DNA from: Girardinichthys multiradiatus
Taxonomy: Eukaryota > Chordata > Actinopteri > Cyprinodontiformes > Goodeidae
DNA length: 64,000 nucleotides
NCBI RefSeq assembly: GCF_021462225.1
Contig: NC_061812.1
Location: forward strand, 46,667,363 to 46,731,362
Direction of reading: 5' to 3'
Position 1 is the first letter of the stretch; every line of letters begins with the position of its first letter. Shown in pieces: positions 11,203-22,557 of this stretch. The notes below the pieces were generated by a model that did no database searches, was not told the DNA's origin, and was given only the letters and a program-made list of their open reading frames with translations. A program made the position numbers and the translations under genes.

Positions 11203-12181
11203 ATGTATCACAACCAGGTACAAACCTGTATCAGAACCAGGTCCAGACTCTATCAGAGCCAAGGAGAAGCATCCATTATAACCAGGTACAGACTTCCACC
11301 AGAACCAAATACAGATCTCCATCAGAGCCAGATCCAAACTCTATCAGAACCAGGAAGAAACCTCTATAAGAACCAGGTCAAAACTCCATCAGAACCTGGC
11401 AAAAAGCTCCATCAGAACCAGAAAAAAATGTTTAAGAACTTTCTACAAATTTACATCAGAACCAGGTACAAACGTCTATCAGATCCAGGTCCATACTCTA
11501 TCAGAACCAGGAAGAAACAGCCATCAGAACCAGGTCCCAACTCCACCAGAACCTGGCAAAAAACTCCATAAGAACCTTGAATAATTCTATACCTGAACCA
11601 TGTACAAGCATCCATCAGAACAAGACCCAAACTCCATCAGAACCAGGAACAAATCTCCATCAAAACCAGACCCAAACTCCATCAGAACCAGGAGGAATTC
11701 TCCATCAGGACCAGTTAGTCACCCACTATCAGAACCAGGTCCAAACTCAATCAGAACCAGGAGGAACCTTCTATCAGAACCAGGTCCAAACTCTTTCAGA
11801 ACCTGGCAAAAAGCTCCATCTGTACAAGGAAAGAAAAACTCCATCAGAACCAGATCCAAACTCCATCAAAACCAGGAGGAATTCTCCATCAGGACCAGTT
11901 AGTCACCCACTATCAGAACCAGGTCCAAACTCAGTCAGAACCAGAAAGAAACCTCTATCAGAACCAGTTCCAAGAAGCATCAGAATCTGGAATAAATCTC
12001 CACAAGAACTGGACCCAAACTCCATCAGAACCAGTTAGGGACCCTCCACCAGAACCAAGTCCAAACTCAATCAGAACCAGGAGGAAACGTCTATCAGAAC
12101 CAGATCCAAACTCCTTCAGAACCTGGCAAAAAGCTCCATCAGTACAAGGAAAGAAAAACTCCATCAGAACCAGGTACAAAC
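11203..12181 (+). repeat. Higher-order repeat unit 2 (979 bp)
   Basis: Same monomer order as unit 1 but lacking one 23-bp monomer. The high identity between units, against much weaker identity between neighbouring monomers, indicates recent amplification of the whole kilobase block. Confidence 0.88.
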
Positions 12182-12772
12182 ATGTATCACAACCAGGTAC
12201 AAACCTGTATCAGAACCAGGTCCAGACTCTATCAGAGCCAAGGAGAAGCATCCATTATAACCAGGTACAGACTTCCACCAGAACCAAATACAGATCTCCA
12301 TCAGAGCCAGATCCAAACTCTATCAGAACCAGGAAGAAACCTCTATAAGAACCAGGTCAAAACTCCATCAGAACCTGGCAAAAAGCTCCATCAGAACCAG
12401 AAAAAAATGTTTAAGAACTTTCTACAAATTTACATCAGAATCAGGAAAAAATCTCCATCAGAACCAGGTACAAACGTCTATCAGATCCAGGTCCATACTC
12501 TATCAGAACCAGGAAGAAACAGCCATCAGAACCAGGTCCCAACTCCACCAGAACCTGGCAAAAAACTCCATAAGAACCTTGAACAATTCTATACCTGAAC
12601 CATGTACAAGCATCCATCAGAACAAGACCCAAACTCCATCAGAACCAGGAACAAATCTCCATCAAAACCAGACCCAAACTCCATCAGAACCAGGAGGAAT
12701 TCTCCATCAGGACCAGTTAGGCACCCATTATCAGAACCAGGTCCAAACTCAATCAGAACCAGAAAGAATATG
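12182..12772 (+). repeat. Higher-order repeat unit 3 (partial)
   Basis: Repeats the first ~590 bp of units 1 and 2, including the 23-bp monomer that unit 2 lacks. It then breaks off at AACCAGAAAGAA, where module A begins. Confidence 0.85.
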
Positions 12773-14634
12773 CTAACGTTAGGATTGTAGCTTCTTTTTC
12801 TCCTCTCTTAGCTAAAGAACACATTTGCGTTCTTTAGGCAATTTCCTGTTTGTTTTTGTGTTTCTTCAGCGTATTTGTTGTTAGTTCATTTTTTCTGAAA
12901 TTTCTCCTATTTTCTTATGTATTTTAGCTCTGACTTCAACTTCTTAGGCTATATTTTTGCTTCAGTCTATGCTTTTTCAGCTCATCTATGGCAGCTCTTT
13001 CCTGCTTTTTTAAAGTTTTTGTCAATTCTTGCATTTCAACAACTCTTTCAACAAGTAGTTTTGAGGTAACTTTAAATTGTTAAACTGTTTTATAGCTAAT
13101 AGTCTTCCTGCTTAAACAGATCAGATGACAGTTTTTCTTTGCTGTTTCTGCTATTTCTACTAATTTATCAGATTTCAGCAAATTTTCTGCAGTCAATTTC
13201 AGCTTTTTTCTGCCAGCATTCAGCTAACAAATTCAGCTTACAGCATTCACACTGCATTTTCGCAGGAAATGCAAATTTTTCTAGTTATTATTATATCTTC
13301 CGTACGTTTTTCGTCCGCTATCTAGTCCTACATTTTTCAGCCGATTTCAACAATTTTGGTATCAAATCATTCAGCTTGTTCTGGAGAATCCTGCTATGAC
13401 TTTTGGTAACTTCAGCTATTATAATGTTTGAAATATTCAGCTTTTTGTGCCGATTTTTGTCCCATTGAAATGCATTGAAATTCAGCAAAATTCCGCAAAC
13501 TTCAGCTAAAACTTTGCGCTCTTTCACAGCTTACTACTTCTGCATACGTTCAGCTAGAAACACCATTCAACTTTTAAAATGTTCACAAGACATTAAGCTA
13601 TCTTCAAATGATTCAACTGTTTGATATCTTTTACGGTTCTTCTACAATCGCGATTCAACCTTTATGCAAGATTTTTGATGTTTTTGACTTTATAATGTCA
13701 TGTCTAAGGCGGAATTCGTCAGTTGGTAGAGTGTATGCTCTAGGTTTTTGGATAACCTGAGAAGGAACAAACAAACTCTCCTCACTCGCTCAATTTTCAC
13801 TCTACTGTCACAAATTATGTATCAAAACGTAGGATGCTCTTTCGCGATTAAGAAAATGTCATCCTCATTGATGTGGGCCTAACGGATTTCACGCAACACG
13901 CCCCGGAGCAATGCAAAGTCAACACACCCTCAATGGAAAACCTATAGGAATTTCAGAAAACATCTGAGCAAAAAATCCTTAAACTCACTTGTTTTCGAAT
14001 CGTCGCCTCTCGTAAACCGTTCAAGTTAGAGACATGAGCGTTGCACCAATTAATCTTAAGACCTTGCTGGCGCTCACATTGAAGGAATTATTTTGACACC
14101 TTTTGTCGTTTTGTCATAAAAAAGGTTTGTTTAGGAGTACCAAATCTGTCCTTCCCAAAATCGCTTGGAATAAAAAAAATTCTAAATTACCCACTTTTCT
14201 ACACTGTCACATCTCCTACACGGATTTATGTAGACACACCAAAATCTCCAGGATTGTTCACCGATCCCTGCTGATACCTACGGTCCAAAAAGTTTTTGAA
14301 TACCTGTTATCGTTTTCTCGTGAAGCAGGTTTGTTTGAGAGTGAAAAATTCACCTTTACTCAGGTTAAAACTTGTCAAAATGATCCACTTTTTCACAGGG
14401 TTACACCTCCCAGACAGATTTTTGTAGAAACCTGACAAGCTCCATGATTGTTCAGCAATGCCTGCTGATTCACACGTTGCATGAATCAAACGGATAGTCC
14501 ATATACTTTCCGAGTTATTAGACGTTGTTCAAGAACATGTTCAGGCATTTTTGTGTTTTTCTCCATTTTTCCCTTTCATTTCACCTAGTGTTGTGCCTTT
14601 AATATTATATTTTCAGCATAAAGGTTTTAATATT
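12773..14634 (+). repeat. Module A, copy 1
   Basis: An AT-rich, T-biased repeat, starting TATGCTAACGTTAGGATTG and running through TTTTTCTAGTTATTATTATA, a GGAATTCGTCAGTTGGTAGAG box and a TCGCCTCTCGTAAACCGTTC box to the TAGTGTTGTGCC stretch. It aligns along nearly its whole length with 16661-18800. Its first part also aligns with 20150-21180. No transposase-like reading frame is visible, so it would be non-autonomous. Open frames at 13139, 14103 and elsewhere are low-complexity chance frames. Confidence 0.75.
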
Positions 14635-15365
14635 CTCGTTCCCCTGTCCGTTCTGAGAAAAACGGTCCAAGAATGACCTCGATAGCCCTTACGGTTTCCG
14701 ACTTATGGGCGGTAGTTCAGGAGCATGCGCCTCCATATTAAAAGCCCAGGGAAGGGGGAGACGATAGTGAGGGGCTGCATTAGAAATGCTGCAGGTGTCA
14801 AGTTACACTGACGCTCTTTGCTGATTGGCTGATTCATTCCTCACTGTTCTATTTATAGCTCTGTGTATCTCCTACTGTATATGTCTGTATGTGATTCTGT
14901 CTTTGTTTCTGCATCTATTCTCTCTGTGTCTCACACTCGGACACACACACACAGATATACGCTGACACACAGGCACACATACACACATTCATGGATTACT
15001 ATCTTTGTGAGGACTTTCCATTGACTTCCCTTCATTGTCTTCATTTCTAAGGCCTACACCTGACCCTACCACTAAACCTTTGCCAGTGAGACACACACTC
15101 AAACACAGACACCCACACACACACACATATGTATTACTATCTTTGTGAGGACTTTCCATTGACTTTCATTCATTTTCATTCATTTCAATGATCTAAATCT
15201 GATCCGATCCCTAACCCTTTGACCATCTTGATTGGAGGCAACTACATGGCGGCCATTTTCTGTGTGGCATATAAACAACATGTACTGCTGTTCCAACAAC
15301 TAGACAACAGTGATTAAATTTAAAAGGCAATTTCATAGACTTTGGCATATAGGCTGTTAGCACAT
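14635..15365 (+). repeat. Module K, copy 3
   Basis: Directly continues module A here, which gives the natural order A-K-minisatellite. Contains TCGTTCCCCTGTCCG, the GATAGCCCTTACGGTTTCCG box, two CA tracts and two GGATTACTATCTTTG-type segments. It then has the GGCAACTACATGGCGGCCAT box and a stretch ending AGACTTTGGCATATAGGCTG before the minisatellite resumes. Confidence 0.8.
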
Positions 15366-16485
15366 CAGAACCTAGAATGAATTTCTATCAGAACCAGACC
15401 CAAACTCCATTAGAACCAAGAGGAAATCTCCATCAGAACCAGTTAGGAACCTTCCACCAGACCCAGGTCCAAACTCTGTCAGAACCAGGAAGAAACCTCT
15501 ATCAGAACTGGACTCAAACTCCATCAGAACCAGTAGCAAATCTATATTAGGATCAGACCCAAACTCAATCAGAAAGAGGAGCAAATCTCCATCAGAACCT
15601 TGTATAAATCTCCATCAGAACCATATACAAACTCCCATCAGAACCATGTCCAAACTCTATCAGAACCAGATGGAAACTATTAGAACCAGGAAGAAACACC
15701 TATTTGAACCGGGAATAAATCTCTTTCAGAACCTGGTAGAAATCTTCATCAGAACCATATACAAACTTCCATCTGAACCAGGTCCAAATCTCCTTCAGAA
15801 CCAGGAGGACCCTTCTATCAGAACCAGATCCAAACTCCATCAGAACCTGGAACAAATCTCCATCAGAACCGGACCCAAACTCCATCAGAACCAAGAGGAA
15901 ATCTCCATCAGAACCAGTTAAGAACCTTCCACCAGAACCAGGTCCAAACTCTGTCAGAACCAGGAAGAAACCTCTATCAGAACCAGACTCAAACTCCATC
16001 AGAACCAGTAGCAAATCTATATTAGAATAAGACACAAACTCAATCAGAACCAGGAGCAAATCTCCATCAGAACCATATACAAACCTCCATCTGAACCTGG
16101 TCCAAATCTCCTTCAGAACCAGGAGGACCCTTCTATCAGAACCAGATCCAAACTCCATCAGAACCTGGAACAAATCTCCATCAGAACCGGACCAAAACTC
16201 CATCAGAACCAGTTAGGGACCCTCCACCAGAACCAAGAGGAAATCCCCATCAGAACTTGGTAGAAATATCCATCAGAACCAGTTAGGAACTGTCCATTAG
16301 AACCAGGTCCAAACTCAATCAGAACCAGAAAGAAAACTCTATCAGAACCAGACCCAAACTCCATCAAAACCAAGAGGAAATCCCCATCAGAACCTGGTAA
16401 AAATATCAATGAGAACCATTTAGGAAAACTCTAACAGAACCAGGTCCAAATTTATCAGAACCAGTGAGAAAGCACTACTCTGTGA
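15366..16485 (+). repeat. Minisatellite block 4
   Basis: Same ATCAGAACC family with its own monomer order. A string of monomers at 15441-15600 recurs at about 15916-16070 (475 bp apart), and one at 15747-15890 recurs at about 16065-16200 (318 bp apart). It is more diverged than block 3, hence older. Confidence 0.88.
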
Positions 16486-16660
16486 CTTGTGATGGTAAGA
16501 CCATCTTCATAGGTCCCAGGGGAGCAACAAAACAGCAGCCACTTGATGTCAGGTTCTTAAAAAGCTTCTACTGCTGTTCAAATACCTGAACAAGAATTAA
16601 TAATTTTAAAGGGCAATTTCATAGACTTTTCATACGGGCTGTACTAAGCATTATGGATGG
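16486..16660 (+). repeat. Inter-module segment
   Basis: Contains AAGACCATCTTCATAGG, GCTTCTACTGCTGTTC and GGGCAATTTCATAGACTTTT. The last two recur together at 19940-20030, and in related form at 15280-15350. It links minisatellite block 4 to the next module A copy. Confidence 0.6.
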
Positions 16661-18799
16661 ACTGAGTTGATATTAGCCAACATGCTAGTCTTACTACATT
16701 AACATTTAGCTAGCCTTAGCATTTTAGCTAATTTCAGCTTTTACACCACTTTTTACACAGTAGAAAGGGTAAATCAATGTCAGCCTTCATTGTAGTGATA
16801 ACCAATATGCTAATGTTAGCATTTTAGCCTCTCTCTTTCTATCCTTTCTGTTTCTGTCCCTACGTTTTTCCTTTTTCTCTTTCAGTCCTTCCTGTTTCTT
16901 TCTCTTCTCTTTCTTTTCTGCTTTTCTCTTCTTTCTGGCTTGTTCTCTTTCTTGTGTTCTTTAACAGTGTTGATCATTTTTACTGTCATTTTTCAGCATC
17001 TTCTGCTTTGTTCGTTCAGCATTTACATTTTCTGTTTCTTTTTCACCTTTCTGCCTCTTTCTGTTTCATGTGTTCTTCAGCTAATTGTTGGTCACTTTTG
17101 CAAATTTTTACTTTTTCAAATTTCTTTAGCATGTTCTGCTTCCTTCATTCAGCATTCACATTTTCTGCTTATTTTTAATCCTCTTTCTTTTCTTTCTGCC
17201 TCCTTCTATTTCATATGTTCTTCAGCTAATTATTGCTTATTACTTTTTCAAACTTTTTTGCTTCGTTCATTCTGCAGAATGCATTCTCTCTGCAGAGTGC
17301 TGTTTCACTGAAACAGCAATTTTTCTAGTTATTATTATATTTTCCGTACGTTTTCCGTTCGTAACTAGTCCTACATTTTTCAACCGATTTCAGCAATTTT
17401 GGTATCAAAACGTTCGGTTCGTTGTGGAGGATTATGCTGTGACTTTTGGTAACTTTAGCTATTATAATTTTTGAAATATTCAGCTTTTCATGGCAATTTT
17501 TGTCCCATTGAAATGAATGGAGATTCAGCAAAATTCAGCTAAAACGTTGTACTATGTTGCCCTGCAATGGATTGGCGACCTGTCCAGGGTGTACTCTGCC
17601 TCTTGCCCATAGACTGCTGGAGATAGGCACCAGTTTCCCCGCGACCCACTATGGAATAAGTGGTAGAAAAGGACTGACTGACTGACGTTGTACTATTTCA
17701 CAGCTTTCTACTTCTGCATACTTTCAGCTAGAAACACCATTCAACTTTTAAAATGTTCACGAGATATTAAGCTATCTTCAAATGATTCAGCTTTTTGATA
17801 TCTTTTACGGTTATTCTACAATCGCGATTCAAATTGTAGGCAAGATTTTTGACGTTTTTGATTTTGTAATGTAATCCTATGGTGGAATTCGTCAGTTGGT
17901 AGAGTGTACGCTCTAGGTTTTTGAATAACCAGAGAAAGAACGAACAAACTCTCCTCACTCGCTCAATTTTCACTCTACTGGCACAAATTATGTATCAAAT
18001 TGTAGGATGCTCTTTTTGATTCAGAAAATGTGACCCTCATTGATGTGGGACTAACGGATTTCACGTAACACGCCCAGGAGCAACGCAAAGTCAACACACC
18101 CTGAATGGAAAACCTATAGGAATTTCAGAAGAAATCAGAGCAAAAAATCCTTAAAGTCACACATTTTCGAATCGCCGCCTCTCGTAAACCGTTCGAGGTA
18201 GAGACATGAGCCTTGTGCAAATTTATCTTCAGAACTTGCTGACGCTCACAGTGAAGGAATTCTTTTGATACCTGTTATCATTTTGTCATAAAAAAGGTTT
18301 GTTTAGGAGTACCAAATCTGTCCTTCCCAAAATCGCTTAAAATTGAAAAATTTCAAAATTATCCACTTTTCTACACTGTCATGTCTCCTACACGGATTTA
18401 TGTAGACACATGGAAATCTCCAGGACTGTTCACTGATGCCTGCTGATACCTACCGTCAAAAAAATATTTTTATATACCTTTTATCGTTTTCTCGGGAAGA
18501 AAGTTTGTTTGAGAGCAAAAAATTCACCTTCACTCAGGTTAAAAATGGTCAAAATGATCCACTTTTTCACAGGGTCACAACTCCCAGACAGATTTTTGTA
18601 GAAAATTGAGAAGCTCCATGATTGTTCAGCAAGGCCTGCTGATTCATACGGTGCATGAATCAAACTGATAGCCCTTATAGTTTCCAAGTTATTAGACGTT
18701 GTTCGAGAGCATGTTCAGGCATTTTTGTGTTTTTCTCCATTTTTCTCTTTCTTTTCACCTAGTGTTGTGCCTCTATTATTATATTTTCAACAAAAAAGG
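16661..18799 (+). repeat. Module A, copy 2
   Basis: Second long copy of the AT-rich module, aligning with 12773-14634 from the CTAGTTATTATTATA box to TAGTGTTGTGCC. Its left part differs: a pyrimidine-rich stretch with a ~125-bp tandem duplication (about 16990-17100 and 17112-17240, each ending TTCTTCAGCTAATTATTG or close to it). It is interrupted at 17556-17684 by a SINE fragment. Confidence 0.72.
17544..17696 (+). mobile_element. SINE 3' fragment with 12-bp target duplication
   Basis: The 129-bp insert at 17556-17684 carries the TGGCGACCTGTCCAGGGTGT signature of a widespread fish SINE-type repeat and ends in (GACT)n. It is flanked by perfect 12-bp copies of ACGTTGTACTAT (17544-17555 and 17685-17696). 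Module A copy 1 lacks it, which confirms an insertion. It is 5'-truncated, as expected for target-primed reverse transcription. Confidence 0.82.
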
Positions 18800-18935
18800 A
18801 TTATTATCGTTTCCCTGTCTGTTCTGATAAAAACGGTCCAAGAATGATGTCGATAGCCCCTACGGTTTCCGAGTTATGGGTAGTAGTTCGGGAGCATGTG
18901 CCACCATGTTATAAAGCCAGGCCATGATGAGACAC
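18800..18935 (+). repeat. Module K, copy 4 (truncated)
   Basis: Follows module A copy 2 directly and keeps the GTCCAAGAATGATGTCGATAG and GGAGCATGTGCCACC stretches of module K, then diverges before the CA part. Confidence 0.7.
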
Positions 18936-19211
18936 AAAGTGTGGTCAGCGTGAGTGAGAAACAGCAGCTGTTGGGCGCTCATTAATTACCATAGCAACAG
19001 AACACAGCTACCAGTAAACTTAAGTAACCTCTGACAGAGAGTGGCTCTGAGGCTGAGCTCAGGCCAGAAGCTTCCATGAGTGATCACAATAAGTCAGTCA
19101 TAGCTGACAACCACACCAGACTTTCAAAATAAGACCTACACATACTCTACAAAATACAAGCCTTTTTTTCACACTGAACATCAACTTTCCATATTTACAA
19201 ATGATTTTGTA

Positions 19212-19835
19212 AAGCTGATAATAGCATAGACAATGATTTCAGACAAGCTTGCAGGTTCTATATGACTAATGGAAATAACCCAGACTTGAAAGGACAACCC
19301 TGCTAGATTTTCAAAATAAGACAAAGCATGCTCTGCCAAACAAAAGCCTTTACATTTTAAACTATAGAAAATTGCAGCACTGGGTTTCACACTAATGTTG
19401 GAGCTCATCCAGTGTAGGAAATAGAACCAGGTCAGCCCTTTAAAATAAGGCTTACTGAAATTTTCAAAATAAAAGCCTCAATTTTTAATAATTACTAGTG
19501 ATTATTTAAGCTGATAATAGCATACACAATGATTTTACAATTGCACGCAGGTTCTATGTAACTAATGAAAGTAACCCAGACCTGAAAGGACAACCATGCT
19601 GGATTTTCAAAATAAGACAAAACATGCTCTACAAAATAAAAGCCTTTACATTTTAAATTATAAATAATTGCAGGACTGGGCTTCACACTTCTGTTGGAGC
19701 TCACCCAGTGTTGGAAATAGGACTATGTTGGCCTTTTAAACTAATGCTTACTGAAACATTCAAAATTAAAGCCTCAGTCTTCCAGAGGTAGTAGTAATTT
19801 TTTAAGCTGATAATAGCATACATAATGATTTCAGG
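19212..19835 (+). repeat. Tandem repeat, 296-bp period
   Basis: The anchor AAGCTGATAATAGCATA occurs at 19212, 19508 and 19804, spaced exactly 296 bp twice. The intervening sequence matches over its whole length at roughly 85% by eye: two full units and a ~30-bp third start. Minus-strand frames at 19181-19408 and 19495-19704 are shadows of this repeat and resemble each other only for that reason. It lies between module copies and is not related to the 22-bp minisatellite. Confidence 0.85.
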
Positions 19836-19871
19836 TAGAGAATTCAGCTTACAGCATTCACACAATTTTTC

Positions 19872-19912
19872 TAGTTCTGATACAGGTTTGTACTTGGTGC
19901 TGATACAGGTCT
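19872..19912 (-). repeat. Inverted minisatellite remnant
   Basis: Two units reading GTTCTGATACAGGTTTGTAC on the + strand are the reverse complement of the ATCAGAACC minisatellite. They join a TTTTTCTAGT stretch typical of module A on the left and lead into the 19920-20040 inter-module segment. Confidence 0.65.
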
Positions 19913-19919
19913 GTGTGTG

Positions 19920-21190
19920 AACGGCGACCATTTGATGTCAGCTTCTTAAACATCTTCTACTGCTGTTCCAACACCTGAACAAGAGTGAATAATTTTAAAG
20001 AGCAATTTCATAGACTTTTGAATATAGGCTGTAGCATTGGCATTGTAGCATTAGCATTTTAGCTAAGTTTAGCTCATACATTGCTTTTTGCATAGTAGAT
20101 GGGGTAAATTAATATTGGCCTTTATGCTAGTGATGGCCAATATGCTAATGTTAGCATTTTAGCTTCTCTTTCTCCTCTCTTCTCTCTTAGCTGAATAACA
20201 CATTTGTGTTTTTTGGGCAATTACTTGTTTTTTTGTGTTTCTTCAGCGTATTTGTTGTTCATTCTTTTTCTGAATTTTCTGCCATTTTTTATACATTTTA
20301 GCACTGACTTCAACTTCTTAGACTATATTTTTGCTTCAGTCTATGCTTTTTCAGCTCATCTATGGGCAGCTCTTTCCTGCTTTTTTAAAGTTTTTGTCAG
20401 TTCTTGCATTTCAACAACTATTTCAACAAGTAGTTTTGAGGTATTTTCACCTTGTTACACTGTTTTATAGCTAATAGTCTTCCTGCTTAAACAGATCAGA
20501 TGACAGTTTTTTTCTTTGCTGTTTCTAATATTTCTACTAATTTATCAGATTTCAGCTGATATTCTGCTGTCAACGTTAGCCACTTTCTGCCAGCTTTCAA
20601 CAGGAGTTTAGTATTTCTGTTTTCTTCTAATTCAATAAATTTAGCCGATTATCTGCCGTCAATTTCAGCTTGTTTCTGCCAGCTTTCAGCTAAAAACATT
20701 CAGCTTTCAACATTCACACTGCATTTTCGCAGGAAATGCAAATTTTTCTAGTTTTTATTCTTCTAGTTGCTCTTCACTTTTCGATCGCTAACTACTTCTG
20801 CATTTTTTGTGCTATTTTTACCATTCAAGTTTTAAAATATTGTGCTCATTTAGGACATTCCGGGTATTTCTTTTGGTATTTCTATCTTTTATATACTTTT
20901 TAAAATATTCTGCCGATTTTTGCCCCATTGAAATGAATTGAAAACCTCAAATTCTGCTAGAATTCCACTAAAACTTCACTAGAAACACCATTCAACTTTT
21001 AAAATGCTTTCACAACCTTCTGCTATTACTGTTTAATTCAACTTTTTGATATCTTTTACAGTTTTTCTACAATTTTTATTCAAACTTTATTACAATTTTT
21101 TCAGATTTTTAGTCTTATAATGTAATCCAATGATGGAATCTTCGTGTTGCTAGTGTGTACTCTTTAGGTTTTTGAATAACTTGAGAAAGT
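19920..21190 (+). repeat. Inter-module segment and module A, copy 3 (diverged)
   Basis: 19940-20030 repeats the 16530-16640 segment. From about 20150 the sequence tracks module A copy 1 (GTGTTTCTTCAGCGTATTTG, then CATCTATGG(G)CAGCTCTTTCC, TTTTTCTAGT) with more substitutions, fading by ~21190. No coding frame is seen. Confidence 0.65.
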
Positions 21191-21529
21191 GGATTACAGC
21201 ATGTAGAAGTGTTAATATTTACAGCATTCACACTATAAACTGAACTTAAGGTGCAGCAAGACTCAATGACATCAAAACAACTGACATAAAACAGATACCT
21301 TATTGCTTGGTATCTGGAGTGTGGAAAACAATACTGTCTGCTTTCAATTATGCATTAATGCATTTTCATTGATTGTTTTTTTGTTTTTCTTTATTATTCA
21401 ATGTTCCGTACATTTTTTAGTGCTTAACTACTTCTGCATACTTAATCTGATTTAGACAATTCTGGTATAAAAATGCTCAGCTTGTTCCGGACAATGCCGC
21501 TATACTGTTTTGTAACTTCAGCCTAAACT

Positions 21530-21880
21530 TGACTCTACTCCTAACCCTTTGACCATCTTGATAGGAGTCAACTACATGGCGGCCATTTTGTGTTAGGTAG
21601 CTACTTAAACAGCATGTACTGCTGTTCCAACACCAAGACAACACTGACAACAGTGAGTTAGTGTTACCCAACATGCTAATGTTAGCATTTGGACAAATTT
21701 TCACTTATAAGCCTAAATTGTCATATTAAATAGAGTGTGTTAATGTTAGCCAACATGCTAATGTAAACGTTTTAGCTAACATTAACTATTTAGCTAATGT
21801 TAGCTTATAAACTATTGCTGTCATACTAGACAGAGTAAGCTTATGGTAGTCAACGTGCTACTAATAGTTTACACCTTTAT
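21530..21880 (+). repeat. GGCGGCCATTTT box and TTAGC-rich repeat
   Basis: Carries TTGACCATCTTGATAGGAGT and ACATGGCGGCCATTTTGTGT, as in module K copies 2 and 3. GCTAATGTTAGC-type short repeats follow, in direct and inverted forms. Confidence 0.6.
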
Positions 21881-21889
21881 CCAGTCTCC

Positions 21890-22500
21890 CTCATAATGCA
21901 AGAAACAAGACAGAACAGGATTTTGTGTGCAGCTGTAAGGGCTTCTTTAATATTGGGATTTTTATTATTCATTGTGGTTTTATTTTATGTTACATTGCAT
22001 GAACAAGCTGTAAGGCGTTTTTGTGTGCTCATGTAATGGCGTCCAATCTCAGGTTGTGACACACTGCAAACAGTAAAGGAAAAGTTTAATATTAATTGGT
22101 TGTAATACAGAGTTATTATCAGTATAAGCAAGTCTGCATCAATAAAGGCACTGTTATGTTTATTCAAAAGATTCAAGATGCGGTGCTCTTTGTGTGCTAT
22201 GAGTTTGTTGGCACTACAACATGCTACAGTGAAGTTATTGACCATTTTATGCATATTTTACTGAATATTTGGCTATTTAGGCTATAGTCTTTGGGAAATT
22301 CAAATTTTTTTAAAGTATTAATTTCCAATCCAAGAAATGTAGTATGGAAAACGTGACATCACATACACATACAATGATTTTAATGACAATAAACCTCTCC
22401 TTGGCGACTTTATTGAATATTTCTCCATCATATTTTTCTGGTGTTGCAATTTGCAGACGGTCCCTGTGCATTTGAGGAGCAGCGATCTCTGCATAGAGGC
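21890..22500. other. No gene recognised
   Basis: Unassigned AT-rich sequence. Short overlapping frames on both strands (about 21985-22290) show no family motif. Confidence 0.4.
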
Positions 22501-22557
22501 CAATGCAAGTCTACCAGCGCAGTGTTAGGCTCGTTTTGAGGAAAATACGACTGTAGC

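Larger units (their letters stand above)
9103..12772 (+). repeat. Minisatellite block 3 with higher-order repeats
   Basis: About 3.7 kb of the ATCAGAACC minisatellite. The left part (9103-10200) is diverged. From 10201 the array is built of long, nearly identical higher-order units. All the long open frames here on both strands are by-products of a stop-free 22-bp unit and repeat with the higher-order period. Confidence 0.92.

Noticed and set aside
6347..12632. Many 60-153-codon open frames (SEPG/IRTR on +, LVLMEF on -) as a repetitive protein gene
   Set aside because: They arise in every phase from a stop-free 22-bp unit, repeat with the array period, and have no promoter, splice or termination context.
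13139..13399. Phe/Ser-rich frames in module A (also 16940-17311 and 20204-20470)
   Set aside because: Low-complexity T-rich DNA. The frames are not shared between module copies.
5958..16485. CRISPR array
   Set aside because: Regular repeats with variable spacers superficially fit, but the spacers are few recurring types of 11-13 bp, the core is only ~10 bp, and the genome is vertebrate.
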